Below, piece by piece: positions 23,037-29,840 of a DNA stretch of 29,840 nt. A model generated the notes under the pieces. The model was given only the letters and a program-made list of their open reading frames with translations. It was not told where the DNA came from and made no database searches. Numbering within the stretch: the stretch's first letter is position 1; each line of letters begins with the position of its first letter. Location of the stretch: positions 1 to 29,840 of the forward strand of contig JADGQD010000002.1 in the NCBI GenBank assembly GCA_017882065.1, written 5' to 3'. Source of the stretch: Anaerolineales bacterium (GTDB taxonomy: Bacteria; Chloroflexota; Anaerolineae; Anaerolineales; Villigracilaceae). The position numbers were made by a program, and so were the translations under genes.

Positions 23037-23072
23037 TTGAAATTCCTGTGTGATTATGATACTATGCTATCA
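23037..23072 (+). promoter_or_regulatory. Promoter and operator of the second DeoR gene
   Basis: TTGAAA (23037-23042), 17 bp, TACTAT (23060-23065): five of six matches at each element. The -10 lies within the interrupted palindrome TGATACTATGCTATCA (23057-23072), a likely autoregulatory site. Confidence 0.75.
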
Positions 23073-23102
23073 TCAATTAAATAAAAGGTTGATCCAAATT
23101 AT

Positions 23103-23960
23103 ATGTCCGGACTGATCAAGGAAGAACGTCTACAAAGGATTCTCCAGGTCATTCAAAAAGACGGACACGCAATAGCTGGGGATCTTGCGCGGAATTTTGG
23201 AGTCAGCGAGGTCACCATCCGCCGCGACCTGAGCGAACTCGACGAAAGGGGGTTTGTACGCCGGGCTCACGGAGGGGCGATCATTTCCACCTCTGCAGCC
23301 TTTGAGACTCCCATCATCCGCCGTCTGGAGCAGGAAAAGGAATGCAAAGAGGCGATTGCCAGGACGGCAGCCGCCATGATCAGAGACGGCGAGTCGATCT
23401 TCATCGGTTCCGGCTCGACGACGGCATATGTCGCCCGTTATTTGACCAATCATAAACACCTGACTGTCGTTACTAATGCCCTGAATGTCAGCACCGACTT
23501 GGCGACCGCAGTAGACATTACCGTCGTGGTCCTGGGGGGGATGATGCGCCATGATGAACTTTCCCTCATTGGTCATATCGCCGAACAATCCTTGTGCGAA
23601 GTCACATTTGACAAGGTGATCATCGGCATCCCCGCTATCGACCTCAAAGCCGGCCTGACGAACGATTACCTGCCCGAGGTGATTACCGACCGGACGATCC
23701 TCAATCGGGCGCGCGAGGTGATCCTGGTGGCTGACCACACCAAATGCGGTATGGTTGCCTCCGCTTTTGTTGCGCCATTGAACCGGGTGAACTCGTTCAT
23801 CACTGACAACCAGACATCCCCTGAATTCCTGGAAGGTGTCCGGGCGCAGGGAGTGAGAGTGATCGTGGCGAACGACGTCCGTGTTGGAACGACGCACTTA
23901 GCTAGAAACCTGCATGACGGGGAGAACTGGTATCAAGCACAAACCGAAACGACCAAATAG
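23103..23960 (+). CDS. DeoR-family transcriptional regulator
   Basis: A 285-residue canonical DeoR/GlpR repressor. The helix-turn-helix is at residues 22-50 (IAGDLARNFGVSEVTIRRDLSEL), followed by the signature RRAHGGAI. The sensor domain has FIGSGSTTAYVA, LGGMMR and the late VLVADHTKCGM. It is more typical than the DeoR protein at 5734-6513, which lacks the RxHGGA motif. About 30 residues after the sensor domain are extra. It precedes an amidohydrolase by 10 bp and lies at the head of the second importer locus, which it probably controls together with itself. Confidence 0.95.
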   Translation: MSGLIKEERLQRILQVIQKDGHAIAGDLARNFGVSEVTIRRDLSELDERGFVRRAHGGAIISTSAAFETPIIRRLEQEKECKEAIARTAAAMIRDGESIFIGSGSTTAYVARYLTNHKHLTVVTNALNVSTDLATAVDITVVVLGGMMRHDELSLIGHIAEQSLCEVTFDKVIIGIPAIDLKAGLTNDYLPEVITDRTILNRAREVILVADHTKCGMVASAFVAPLNRVNSFITDNQTSPEFLEGVRAQGVRVIVANDVRVGTTHLARNLHDGENWYQAQTETTK

Positions 23961-23970
23961 AGGAGAGCTT

Positions 23971-25032
23971 ATGTCGGAAGATCTTTTATTGAGGGATTTC
24001 AAACCGAAGACAGCCCTTGTGACCGAGGACCACACCCCTCAGCGGGCCAAGTTCCCGGTTATCGATATTCACAACCATCTGGGGAATTGGGACGAGGAAT
24101 GGTTCCAGGGTCTTTATAACGGAGGCGGTTGGGTCATCAAGGATGTGGCGGCGACGGTTGGGCTCATGGACGAAATGAATGTGCGCAGTGTGAATAACCT
24201 GGACGGCGGCTGGGGTGACCAGCTGCGCGAGAACCTGGAGCGGTACAAGCAACCCTATCCGGATCGCTTCACCGTTTTCGCCTGGACCGATTGGGGTGAA
24301 GTGGATCTCCCCAATTTTGGTGAAAAATGGGCCAAGGAGCTGGAGAAATCCGTCCGTGCCGGCGCTCAGGGGATGAAAGTCTTCAAGACCCTGGGCTTGA
24401 ATACCAGGGACAAGGCCGGTAAGCTGATCAAGGTGGACGATCCCCGGCTGGACCCAGTCTGGGCTGCGGCAGGGGAGCTGGGCATCCCCGTCCTGATCCA
24501 TTCCTCCGACCCGGTGGCTTTTTTCTGGCCCCTGGATGAGACCAATGAGCGCTGGGACGAGCTACACGAACATCCCGACTGGCACTTCTATGGGAAAGAC
24601 TACCCGCAGTTTTTGGAGCCGATCGAAGCCCAGCTGCGCGTGGTCGCCCGCCATCCGAAGACGAATTTTATCAGCGCGCACGTCCTGTCGTATGCGGAGA
24701 ACCTGCGCTGGGTCTCCGCCGCCCTGGATAAATATCCCAATTTGTACGTCGACATCGGTGAACGGATCGGCGAGCTGGGCAGGCAACCTTACGCCGCCCG
24801 GGCGTTCCTGACCAAATATGCCGACCGGGTTCTATTCGGTACCGATATCCCCTCCAATCGTACGACCTATGGTATATACTTCCGCTGCTTGGAGACCATG
24901 GACGAGTATTTCGATTACGGTCGCAGTCAGGGACGCTACCGGATTTACGGACTATACCTGCCCGATGATGTCCTTCAGAAAATCTACTACAAGAATGCCT
25001 GCAAACTGGTGCCCGGCCTGAAGGTTGAATAG
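23971..25032 (+). CDS. Amidohydrolase-2-family TIM-barrel metal-dependent hydrolase
   Basis: 353 residues. The metal-binding pattern is VIDIHNHLG (H34, H36), VLIHSSDP (H177), FISAHV (H237) and LFGTDIP (D292), as in the amidohydrolase 2 family (decarboxylases, lactonases and related hydrolases). It acts in the cytoplasm. GAGGAGAG lies just before the ATG at 23971; the frame's earlier start falls inside the DeoR gene. Co-transcribed with the regulator. In sugar loci such proteins are often lactonases, but the substrate here is unknown. Confidence 0.9.
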   Translation: MSEDLLLRDFKPKTALVTEDHTPQRAKFPVIDIHNHLGNWDEEWFQGLYNGGGWVIKDVAATVGLMDEMNVRSVNNLDGGWGDQLRENLERYKQPYPDRFTVFAWTDWGEVDLPNFGEKWAKELEKSVRAGAQGMKVFKTLGLNTRDKAGKLIKVDDPRLDPVWAAAGELGIPVLIHSSDPVAFFWPLDETNERWDELHEHPDWHFYGKDYPQFLEPIEAQLRVVARHPKTNFISAHVLSYAENLRWVSAALDKYPNLYVDIGERIGELGRQPYAARAFLTKYADRVLFGTDIPSNRTTYGIYFRCLETMDEYFDYGRSQGRYRIYGLYLPDDVLQKIYYKNACKLVPGLKVE

Positions 25033-25033
25033 C

Positions 25034-25219
25034 GTGCCCGATCCCGTGTCCACCCGCCGGGAACGATTTACCCTTCCCATCGTTCCCCTTTTCCCCCCGG
25101 ACCCCAATTCTGCCCTTCCTTCCTTAGGGGAGTGGGCGATCTATCCCCATACGCATGCCTACAACTTCGGATCGGAACCGGTCGAGCGCGAATATGAGGA
25201 TTCTTTCTCAAAGACTTGA
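25034..25219 (+). pseudogene. Probable N-terminal stump of a DUF5107-like protein
   Basis: 61 residues from a GTG one base after the amidohydrolase stop. RRERFTLPIVPLFPPDPN and then GEWAIYPHTHAYNF...VEREY follow the pattern seen at the start of DUF5107 proteins, large proteins of sugar loci that continue after this point into LENEYLRVxVLPELGGR. Here the frame turns into EDSFSKT and stops. The match is from memory of the family pattern, so moderate confidence. Confidence 0.5.
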
Positions 25220-25230
25220 AAGGAGGTGCG

Positions 25231-25259
25231 TTGACTGGATAAAATATAGCGTCCATACT
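25231..25259 (+). promoter_or_regulatory. Predicted promoter of the second importer
   Basis: TTGACT (25231-25236), 17 bp, CATACT (25254-25259): five and four of six matches. The predicted start of transcription is about 58 bp before the binding-protein ATG. It directly follows an orphan ribosome-binding sequence AAAGGAGGTG at 25219-25228. Confidence 0.5.
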
Positions 25260-25323
25260 TTTCGTACGTCAATTTTCTGCCCATTCTCAATCTATCTAAT
25301 GAAGTAAGTGAGGAGAATCTCTA

Positions 25324-26625
25324 ATGAAAAAAGCTAATCTGATCGTATATGTCGTGATGGTTGCGACCATACTTCTCTCGGCCTGCGGTGGTGGTGGTTC
25401 GGCGGGCGGGGGAAAAGTCAACCTGGTCTACTGGTCAATGTGGAACAAGACCGAGCCCTCGGCCATCGCCCTGACCGAAATCATCGGGAAGTTTGAAGCC
25501 GCGAACCCCAACATTACCATTGAGGCTGTCTGGAATGGTCGCGAGAACCAGACCAAGGTCCGCACCGCCCTCGGCGCCAACACCGTGATCGACTTCGTCG
25601 ATCAGGATGCCAGCCAGATCGCCGGTGGTTTGATGAAAGAAGGTCTGCTGCTATCGCTGGAAGACATGTTGAATTCCAACGCCCTGGATGAGGCCGTTCC
25701 CTTCAAGGACGTTTTCAACCCCGGCACGCTCGACCTGTACGTCAAGGACGCCGTTCACTATTTGATGCCCTACGACGACAGCCCGGTGATGTTCTGGTAC
25801 AACAAGGATATCTTCACCGCGGCCGGCATTGCTGCACCGCCTGCCACCTGGGATGAGTTCCTGGTCGACCTCCAGAAGATCAAGGATGCTGGCTTTGTTC
25901 CGCTGGCCATTGAAAACGATGGCGGTGACTACAATATGTTCTATTTCCAGTATCTGGTCGAGCGCATCAAGGGCAAGGGCTTCCTTTACAGCGCCATCGA
26001 GGACAAGACCGGCGAGAAGTGGAATGACCCGGTTTTCACCCAGGCTTTGACTATGATTAAGGAGCTGTGGGACAAGGGCTTCATTCCGCCGGAATCTCTT
26101 GGTTATACGTGGCCGGCTGCCCAGCAGACCCTGGCCACCGGCAAGGCCGCCATGGAACTCTGCGGCGGCTGGCTCCCCAACGAACTCTCTGATATGGCTG
26201 GCCCCGATTTCAAGTGGGGCGGTTTCCCCTTCCCGGCTGTGGCCGGTGGCGCGGGCAATGTGAACGATCTGCAGCAGTGGCTGCTCGCCTTAGGCGTGCT
26301 TAAGGACACTGCTCATCCTCAGGAAGCCATGGCGTTCCTGAAGTTCGTTATGACGAATGAATCCCAGACCCGAATGGCCCAGGCACTGCAGGGTGCGGTC
26401 CGCAAAGGCGTCGAGTGGCCGGCCGCTATGGCTGACGGCGCAGTCGCCAGCACCAATGCAACCACGGTTCTGGATCATGCAGATGGCGGTACCGCCATGT
26501 ATGCCGAGTTCACCAAGAACGTGCTGTTCTTTGATGTCCTGCCGGTGTTCCTTAACCAGGCGACCATTGCCGACTTCCCGGCCAAAATTTCTGCTGATGC
26601 CAAGAATTATTGGGCATCTCACTAA
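25324..26625 (+). CDS. Sugar ABC transporter substrate-binding lipoprotein (family 1)
   Basis: 433 residues. The signal peptide ends in the lipobox LSAC (C21), followed by a glycine/serine linker. VNLVYWSMWNKTEP opens the mature domain, then FEAANPNITIEAVW, VMFWYNKDIFTAAGI and AMELCGGWLPNEL, typical of family 1 sugar-binding proteins. It is only distantly similar to the binding protein at 6629-7963, so the ligands probably differ. GAGGAGAA precedes the ATG. It feeds the two permeases downstream. Confidence 0.95.
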   Translation: MKKANLIVYVVMVATILLSACGGGGSAGGGKVNLVYWSMWNKTEPSAIALTEIIGKFEAANPNITIEAVWNGRENQTKVRTALGANTVIDFVDQDASQIAGGLMKEGLLLSLEDMLNSNALDEAVPFKDVFNPGTLDLYVKDAVHYLMPYDDSPVMFWYNKDIFTAAGIAAPPATWDEFLVDLQKIKDAGFVPLAIENDGGDYNMFYFQYLVERIKGKGFLYSAIEDKTGEKWNDPVFTQALTMIKELWDKGFIPPESLGYTWPAAQQTLATGKAAMELCGGWLPNELSDMAGPDFKWGGFPFPAVAGGAGNVNDLQQWLLALGVLKDTAHPQEAMAFLKFVMTNESQTRMAQALQGAVRKGVEWPAAMADGAVASTNATTVLDHADGGTAMYAEFTKNVLFFDVLPVFLNQATIADFPAKISADAKNYWASH

Positions 26626-26655
26626 AGCATTTTGATGTAACCGGAATGGCTGTTT

Positions 26656-26688
26656 GTGAAGGGAGGGGAGCCTCTCCCCTCCCTTCAC
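26656..26688 (+). terminator. Intra-operon hairpin after the second binding-protein gene
   Basis: A perfect 15-bp stem, GTGAAGGGAGGGGAG/CTCCCCTCCCTTCAC, with the loop CCT, 30 bp after the stop. There is no T-run. It corresponds in position to the hairpin at 7978-8005 and probably sets a higher level of binding protein than of permeases. Confidence 0.75.
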
Positions 26689-26769
26689 TGCCATGCACGT
26701 CCCCGCGGTCTTAACACTGGCTTGCCGGGATTCGGTCCGTCTAAACAGGGTTGTTGGAAGGAGTGTCTG

Positions 26770-27657
26770 ATGAAAACACGAAAGAGGTTGATCGTTTCAT
26801 TTTTACTCCCTGCTGGCCTGGTCTACCTGGCCTTTTTTCTCGTCCCGACCGCCTGGGCTTTTTATTACAGCTTTTTCGACTGGTCAGGTTTCGGGCTAAA
26901 TATGCAGTACAGGGGTCTGGGGAACTATATCGAATTGTTCCGTGACCCGATCTTCCTGTTGAGCCTTAAAAACACCCTCTTCATCCTGGTAGTGGGTGGC
27001 ATCACTGTCTTTGCCCTGGCTTTCCTTTTGACCGTCCTGGTCAATTCGGGTATTAAAGGGAAGAAGTTCTTCCGGGCCATGGTCTTCCTGCCCAACGTGA
27101 TTGCCACCATTGCCCTGACGACCCTGTGGGCATTCATCTACAACCCCTCCTTTGGCCTGCTCAACTCGTTCTTCAGGGTTATCGGCTGGGATGCGGGGGC
27201 GAAGTTCACCTTTACCAGCTACGATCATATCTTCTATGCCATGTTGGTCGCCCTGATCTGGATCGAGGTGGGTTTCTTTCTGGTCCTGTTGATGGCCGGC
27301 ATGGACAAGATCCCCGCCGAATATTATGAGGCTGCCAAAATCGAAGGTGCCAACCAGTGGCAGATGTTCACCGGCATTACCGTGCCGCTGCTGTGGGATG
27401 TCATCTCCGTGGGAACGGTGTTGTACACCATCTTCGCCTTGAAGGTGTTCGAGTTTCCTTATGCCTTCAGCCAGATCACGCCTCCCACAACGCTTTATAC
27501 AGTGGGCATGTATCTGTACATCGAAGGATTTGGCAAACGCGACCCGATCTACCGGTTGGGATATGCCACGGCCATCGGCGTGGTGCTCCTGCTGTGCGTG
27601 GTCGTCATCGTCTTATTGTTGCGCCGCCTCATGCGCCGTGAAGTCATTCAATATTAG
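26770..27657 (+). CDS. Sugar ABC transporter permease, MalF/UgpA type
   Basis: A 295-residue membrane subunit. Its first helix, LLPAGLVYLAFFLVPTAWAFYY, is followed by the periplasmic FFDWSGFGLN, common in CUT1 permeases. The EAA loop is EAAKIEGANQWQMFTGITVP. The frame opens at 26656 inside the hairpin, but the ATG at 26770 has AAGGAG 6 nt upstream and gives the family N-terminus. The next permease begins 9 bp after the stop. Confidence 0.94.
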   Translation: MKTRKRLIVSFLLPAGLVYLAFFLVPTAWAFYYSFFDWSGFGLNMQYRGLGNYIELFRDPIFLLSLKNTLFILVVGGITVFALAFLLTVLVNSGIKGKKFFRAMVFLPNVIATIALTTLWAFIYNPSFGLLNSFFRVIGWDAGAKFTFTSYDHIFYAMLVALIWIEVGFFLVLLMAGMDKIPAEYYEAAKIEGANQWQMFTGITVPLLWDVISVGTVLYTIFALKVFEFPYAFSQITPPTTLYTVGMYLYIEGFGKRDPIYRLGYATAIGVVLLLCVVVIVLLLRRLMRREVIQY

Positions 27658-27666
27658 GAGGCTAAG

Positions 27667-28557
27667 ATGAGCGCTGAACCTGTTGCATCCACCCAATCCC
27701 ATCTCCGGCAGCGCCAGATGGACCTGGTCAAGAAATGGGCCGGCCACATCCCGGCCTATCTCATCCTGGGGCTGTGGTCGCTGTTTACCCTGTTCGCCAT
27801 CCTGTGGGTCATGTTGAGCTCCCTGAAAACGACCAGAGAGCTTTTCGCAGATGTCTGGGCACTCCCGGGCAAACTGCACTTTGAAAACTACGTCAAGGCA
27901 TTGTTCGCGGCCGACTTGGAGCTCTATTTTCTGAACAGCCTGGCGGTCGTGCTGACCTCGGTTGTCGTGATCCTGATCCTTGCCGCTCCGGCTGCTTATA
28001 TTTTGAGCCGCAAGAAATTCAAGGGCAGCAACCTGGTCACCCTGCTTTTCATCGCCGGCATCGGCATCCCCCTGCCCCTGCTGTTCATCCCGCTCTTCCA
28101 GATTATGACCGGCTTAAAGATCAACAATACCCTGTTCGGCCTGGGCGTCCTCTTCGTTGCCCTGTCGCTGCCGTTCACCGTCTACATGCTGACCAGTTTC
28201 TTTGGATCCCTGCCGGTGGAGCTGGAAGAAGCGGCGATCATTGATGGCGCCAGCGACTTCCAGGTCTTCTTCCGGGTGATGTTGCCGTTGGGTCTGCCGG
28301 GTTTGATCACCGCCGCGATCTTTAATTTCATCGGACTCTGGAACGAGTACCAGCTGGCATTGGTGTTCCTCAACAACCCAAAGCAGAGCACTCTCTCGCT
28401 GGGATTATACAGCCTGTCGAACGGCATGGAATACACTGGCGACTGGACCGGCCTGCTGGCCGGCGTGGTGATCGTGATGGTCCCGACCATCATCCTCTAC
28501 GTCATTCTCTCCGAGAGGATGATCTCCGGCATTACCATGGGAGCCGTCAAATCGTAG
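27667..28557 (+). CDS. Sugar ABC transporter permease, MalG/UgpE type
   Basis: 296 residues with six helices and the EAA loop EEAAIIDGASDFQVFFRVMLP. The C-terminus ISGITMGAVKS is typical of MalG-like subunits. A soluble N-terminal extension of about 25 residues comes before the first helix. AGGAGG is 5-6 nt before the ATG. No ATPase gene is present; the next gene is a SIS-domain enzyme. Confidence 0.94.
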   Translation: MSAEPVASTQSHLRQRQMDLVKKWAGHIPAYLILGLWSLFTLFAILWVMLSSLKTTRELFADVWALPGKLHFENYVKALFAADLELYFLNSLAVVLTSVVVILILAAPAAYILSRKKFKGSNLVTLLFIAGIGIPLPLLFIPLFQIMTGLKINNTLFGLGVLFVALSLPFTVYMLTSFFGSLPVELEEAAIIDGASDFQVFFRVMLPLGLPGLITAAIFNFIGLWNEYQLALVFLNNPKQSTLSLGLYSLSNGMEYTGDWTGLLAGVVIVMVPTIILYVILSERMISGITMGAVKS

Positions 28558-28622
28558 GAGTGATTGCCTACCCATCCTCATCCTGCACGGTGCTCGTCCA
28601 GAAAGGGTAAACCTGGAAAAAT

Positions 28623-29672
28623 ATGACCAACGGCATTTACACCCGCAGTGAAATTGATCAACAGTCCAAGGCCTGGGCTGAGACCCTGGCTGGTTATTCC
28701 CGGCAAAAAAAGACCCTGGCAGAAGCCCTGTCAGGGTCGGGGAAGCAGGCCTGGCTGGTGACCGGTTGCGGATCCACGCACTATGCCTCGCTGAGCGCAG
28801 CGGCCCTGCTGCGCCGATTAGGCATCGCCGCCTGGGCCTACCCGGCTTCCGAGATCGTCTATTTTGGTGACATGCTTCCGCATGGTGACGTGAACTTGCT
28901 GACCATCTCGCGATCCGGCACCACCACCGAGACGCAATGGGCGGTCGACCGTTACCGAAAAAGTAACCCCCACGGCAAAGTTGTTACGATTACCACCCAG
29001 CCCGAGTCACCTCTGGCAAAGGCATCGGATCTTGTCCTGTCTGCGTACGCAGCCCAGGAGCTATCGGTTGCTCAAACGCGCTCCTTCACCAGCATGTTCA
29101 TCCTGTCCCAATGTTTGGCAGGGCTTTTGGGAGGTGACGGAGGGCTGGCCGACCGCCTGGAGAAATTACCCCCGTCCCTCGACCGCTTGATCGAGCGCAG
29201 CGGCGATTTACCCCGTCAACTGGGCGAGGATGAGTCGCTGCAGCGTTTCTTTTTCCTGGGAGGTGGTCCATATTACGGCCTGGCTTGTGAGGCGATGCTC
29301 AAGACCAAGGAGATGACGCGCTCCTGGGCAGAGGCTTTCCATCCGCTCGAATTCCGCCATGGCCCGATGTCGGTGGTCGATGACCACAGTCTGGTGGTCT
29401 GCCTGGTGTCCGACAGCGAGCAGGAGGCTGAGGCACGCGTCGTGCGCGATATGCAGAAACTGGGCGCCCGCATTCTCGTTCTGACCGAGGATGCCTCCCG
29501 GACGGATTGGTCCGGGATCGAATACGTGGTCGAGCTGCAGAGTGGGTTGAACGAGTGGGAGCGTGGGGCCCTCTATCTACCATTCATCCACTGGATGGAC
29601 TATTACCGCACCCTGGCGAAAGGACTTGATCCTGACCAACCGACGAATCTAACCGCCGTGGTCGAACTCTAA
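28623..29672 (+). CDS. SIS-domain amino-sugar-phosphate isomerase/deaminase (GlmS-C/AgaS-like)
   Basis: 349 residues with two SIS (sugar isomerase) domains. The first has TGCGSTHYAS (47-56) and SRSGTTTET (97-105), the phosphate-binding loops. The second contains AEAFHPLEFRHGPMSVV, close to the ELKHGP catalytic region of GlmS. The C-terminus DPDQPTNLTAVVEL resembles the end of the GlmS isomerase domain. There is no glutaminase domain, so it most likely deaminates and isomerises an amino-sugar phosphate, as AgaS, FrlB or NagB-II do. It follows the importer by 65 bp with a weak ribosome binding site. The substrate cannot be fixed. Confidence 0.9.
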   Translation: MTNGIYTRSEIDQQSKAWAETLAGYSRQKKTLAEALSGSGKQAWLVTGCGSTHYASLSAAALLRRLGIAAWAYPASEIVYFGDMLPHGDVNLLTISRSGTTTETQWAVDRYRKSNPHGKVVTITTQPESPLAKASDLVLSAYAAQELSVAQTRSFTSMFILSQCLAGLLGGDGGLADRLEKLPPSLDRLIERSGDLPRQLGEDESLQRFFFLGGGPYYGLACEAMLKTKEMTRSWAEAFHPLEFRHGPMSVVDDHSLVVCLVSDSEQEAEARVVRDMQKLGARILVLTEDASRTDWSGIEYVVELQSGLNEWERGALYLPFIHWMDYYRTLAKGLDPDQPTNLTAVVEL

Positions 29673-29679
29673 ACCGACG

Positions 29680-29840
29680 ATGATCCTGGATTGTCACGTT
29701 CACCTTCCTTCTCCTGGTCTGAACCGGACCCTGGAGTGGGAACCCTGTACCCCCGGAATCGAGGCCGCCGTGGCTTACTTGCGGCGGTGCGGCGTCACGG
29801 GGATTGTTGCGAATTCGATGCGCGCCCTTCTCGCCCAGAC
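29680..29840 (+). CDS. Amidohydrolase-like protein, 5' part only
   Basis: The first 53 residues of a gene cut by the window edge. MILDCHVHLPSPG carries the H-x-H metal motif that opens amidohydrolase 2 proteins, and CGVTGIVANSMRA is the second strand of the TIM barrel. It begins 7 bp after the SIS gene with no ribosome binding site, so translation is probably coupled. It pairs with the amidohydrolase at the other end of this locus. Confidence 0.75.
   Translation, partial: MILDCHVHLPSPGLNRTLEWEPCTPGIEAAVAYLRRCGVTGIVANSMRALLAQ

Noticed and set aside
26656..26769. GTG at 26656 as start of the second MalF-type permease
   Set aside because: It is the first base triplet of a 15-bp hairpin; the ATG at 26770 has a good ribosome binding site and a standard N-terminus.
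1..29840. CRISPR arrays, tRNA or rRNA genes, insertion sequences
   Set aside because: No regularly spaced direct repeats, no cloverleaf or rRNA-like segments and no transposase-like frames were seen on reading both strands, so mobile elements are not the visible cause of the truncations.

Overview
The window looks like a chromosomal stretch of a Chloroflexi bacterium, most likely class Anaerolineae. This is inferred from the gene mix, since there is no rRNA or tRNA gene here to prove it: a single B12-dependent class II ribonucleotide reductase with NrdR, lipoprotein sugar-binding proteins with two-permease ABC importers lacking an ATPase, DeoR regulators, and uroporphyrinogen-decarboxylase-like proteins inside sugar loci. 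About 20 genes look intact.

Layout. 1-1429: tail of an unknown gene, a perfect bidirectional terminator, and an MFS exporter. 1544-4753 (minus): nrdJ and nrdR, preceded by a promoter and two NrdR-box-like palindromes whose equivalent positions lie 31 bp apart. 4754-5733: a mostly decayed stretch with remnants of small proteins. 5734-9778 (plus): DeoR regulator, sugar-binding lipoprotein and two permeases, behind a perfect TTGACA-17-TATAAT promoter. 9801-14575 (minus): two PfkB-type kinases, a URO-D-like protein and a NagB-like isomerase, with gene stumps between them. 14611-15974 (minus): a second URO-D-like gene with its own promoter and terminator. 16041-17237 (minus): N-acetylglucosamine-6-phosphate deacetylase (NagA). 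17406-20611 (plus): a sugar esterase, the tail of a MalK-type ATPase, a NagB-type deaminase and a Gfo/Idh oxidoreductase. 20667-22783 (minus): M20 peptidase and a PaiB-like flavin-binding protein. 23103-29840 (plus): a second DeoR regulator, amidohydrolase, a second sugar-binding protein with two permeases, a SIS-domain isomerase, and the start of another amidohydrolase.

Together the intact genes read as an amino-sugar uptake and catabolism region: two importers, a deacetylase, two NagB-like proteins plus a SIS-domain protein for the deamination/isomerisation step, two sugar kinases, an esterase and an oxidoreductase, under two DeoR-type repressors. The substrates cannot be fixed from sequence alone. 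Neither importer has an intact ATPase here, so a shared MsmK/UgpC-type ATPase elsewhere is expected.

The most unusual property is a repeated pattern of gene stumps at gene boundaries. N-terminal pieces remain of a tagatose-bisphosphate aldolase subunit (GatZ/KbaZ), a GH4 glycosidase, an MFS transporter and probably a DUF5107 protein. C-terminal pieces remain of a MalK-type ATPase and probably a membrane protein. Intact neighbours keep their ribosome binding sites. This looks like repeated deletion of catabolic genes from what was once a larger locus, or like a collapsed assembly; read mapping would separate the two.
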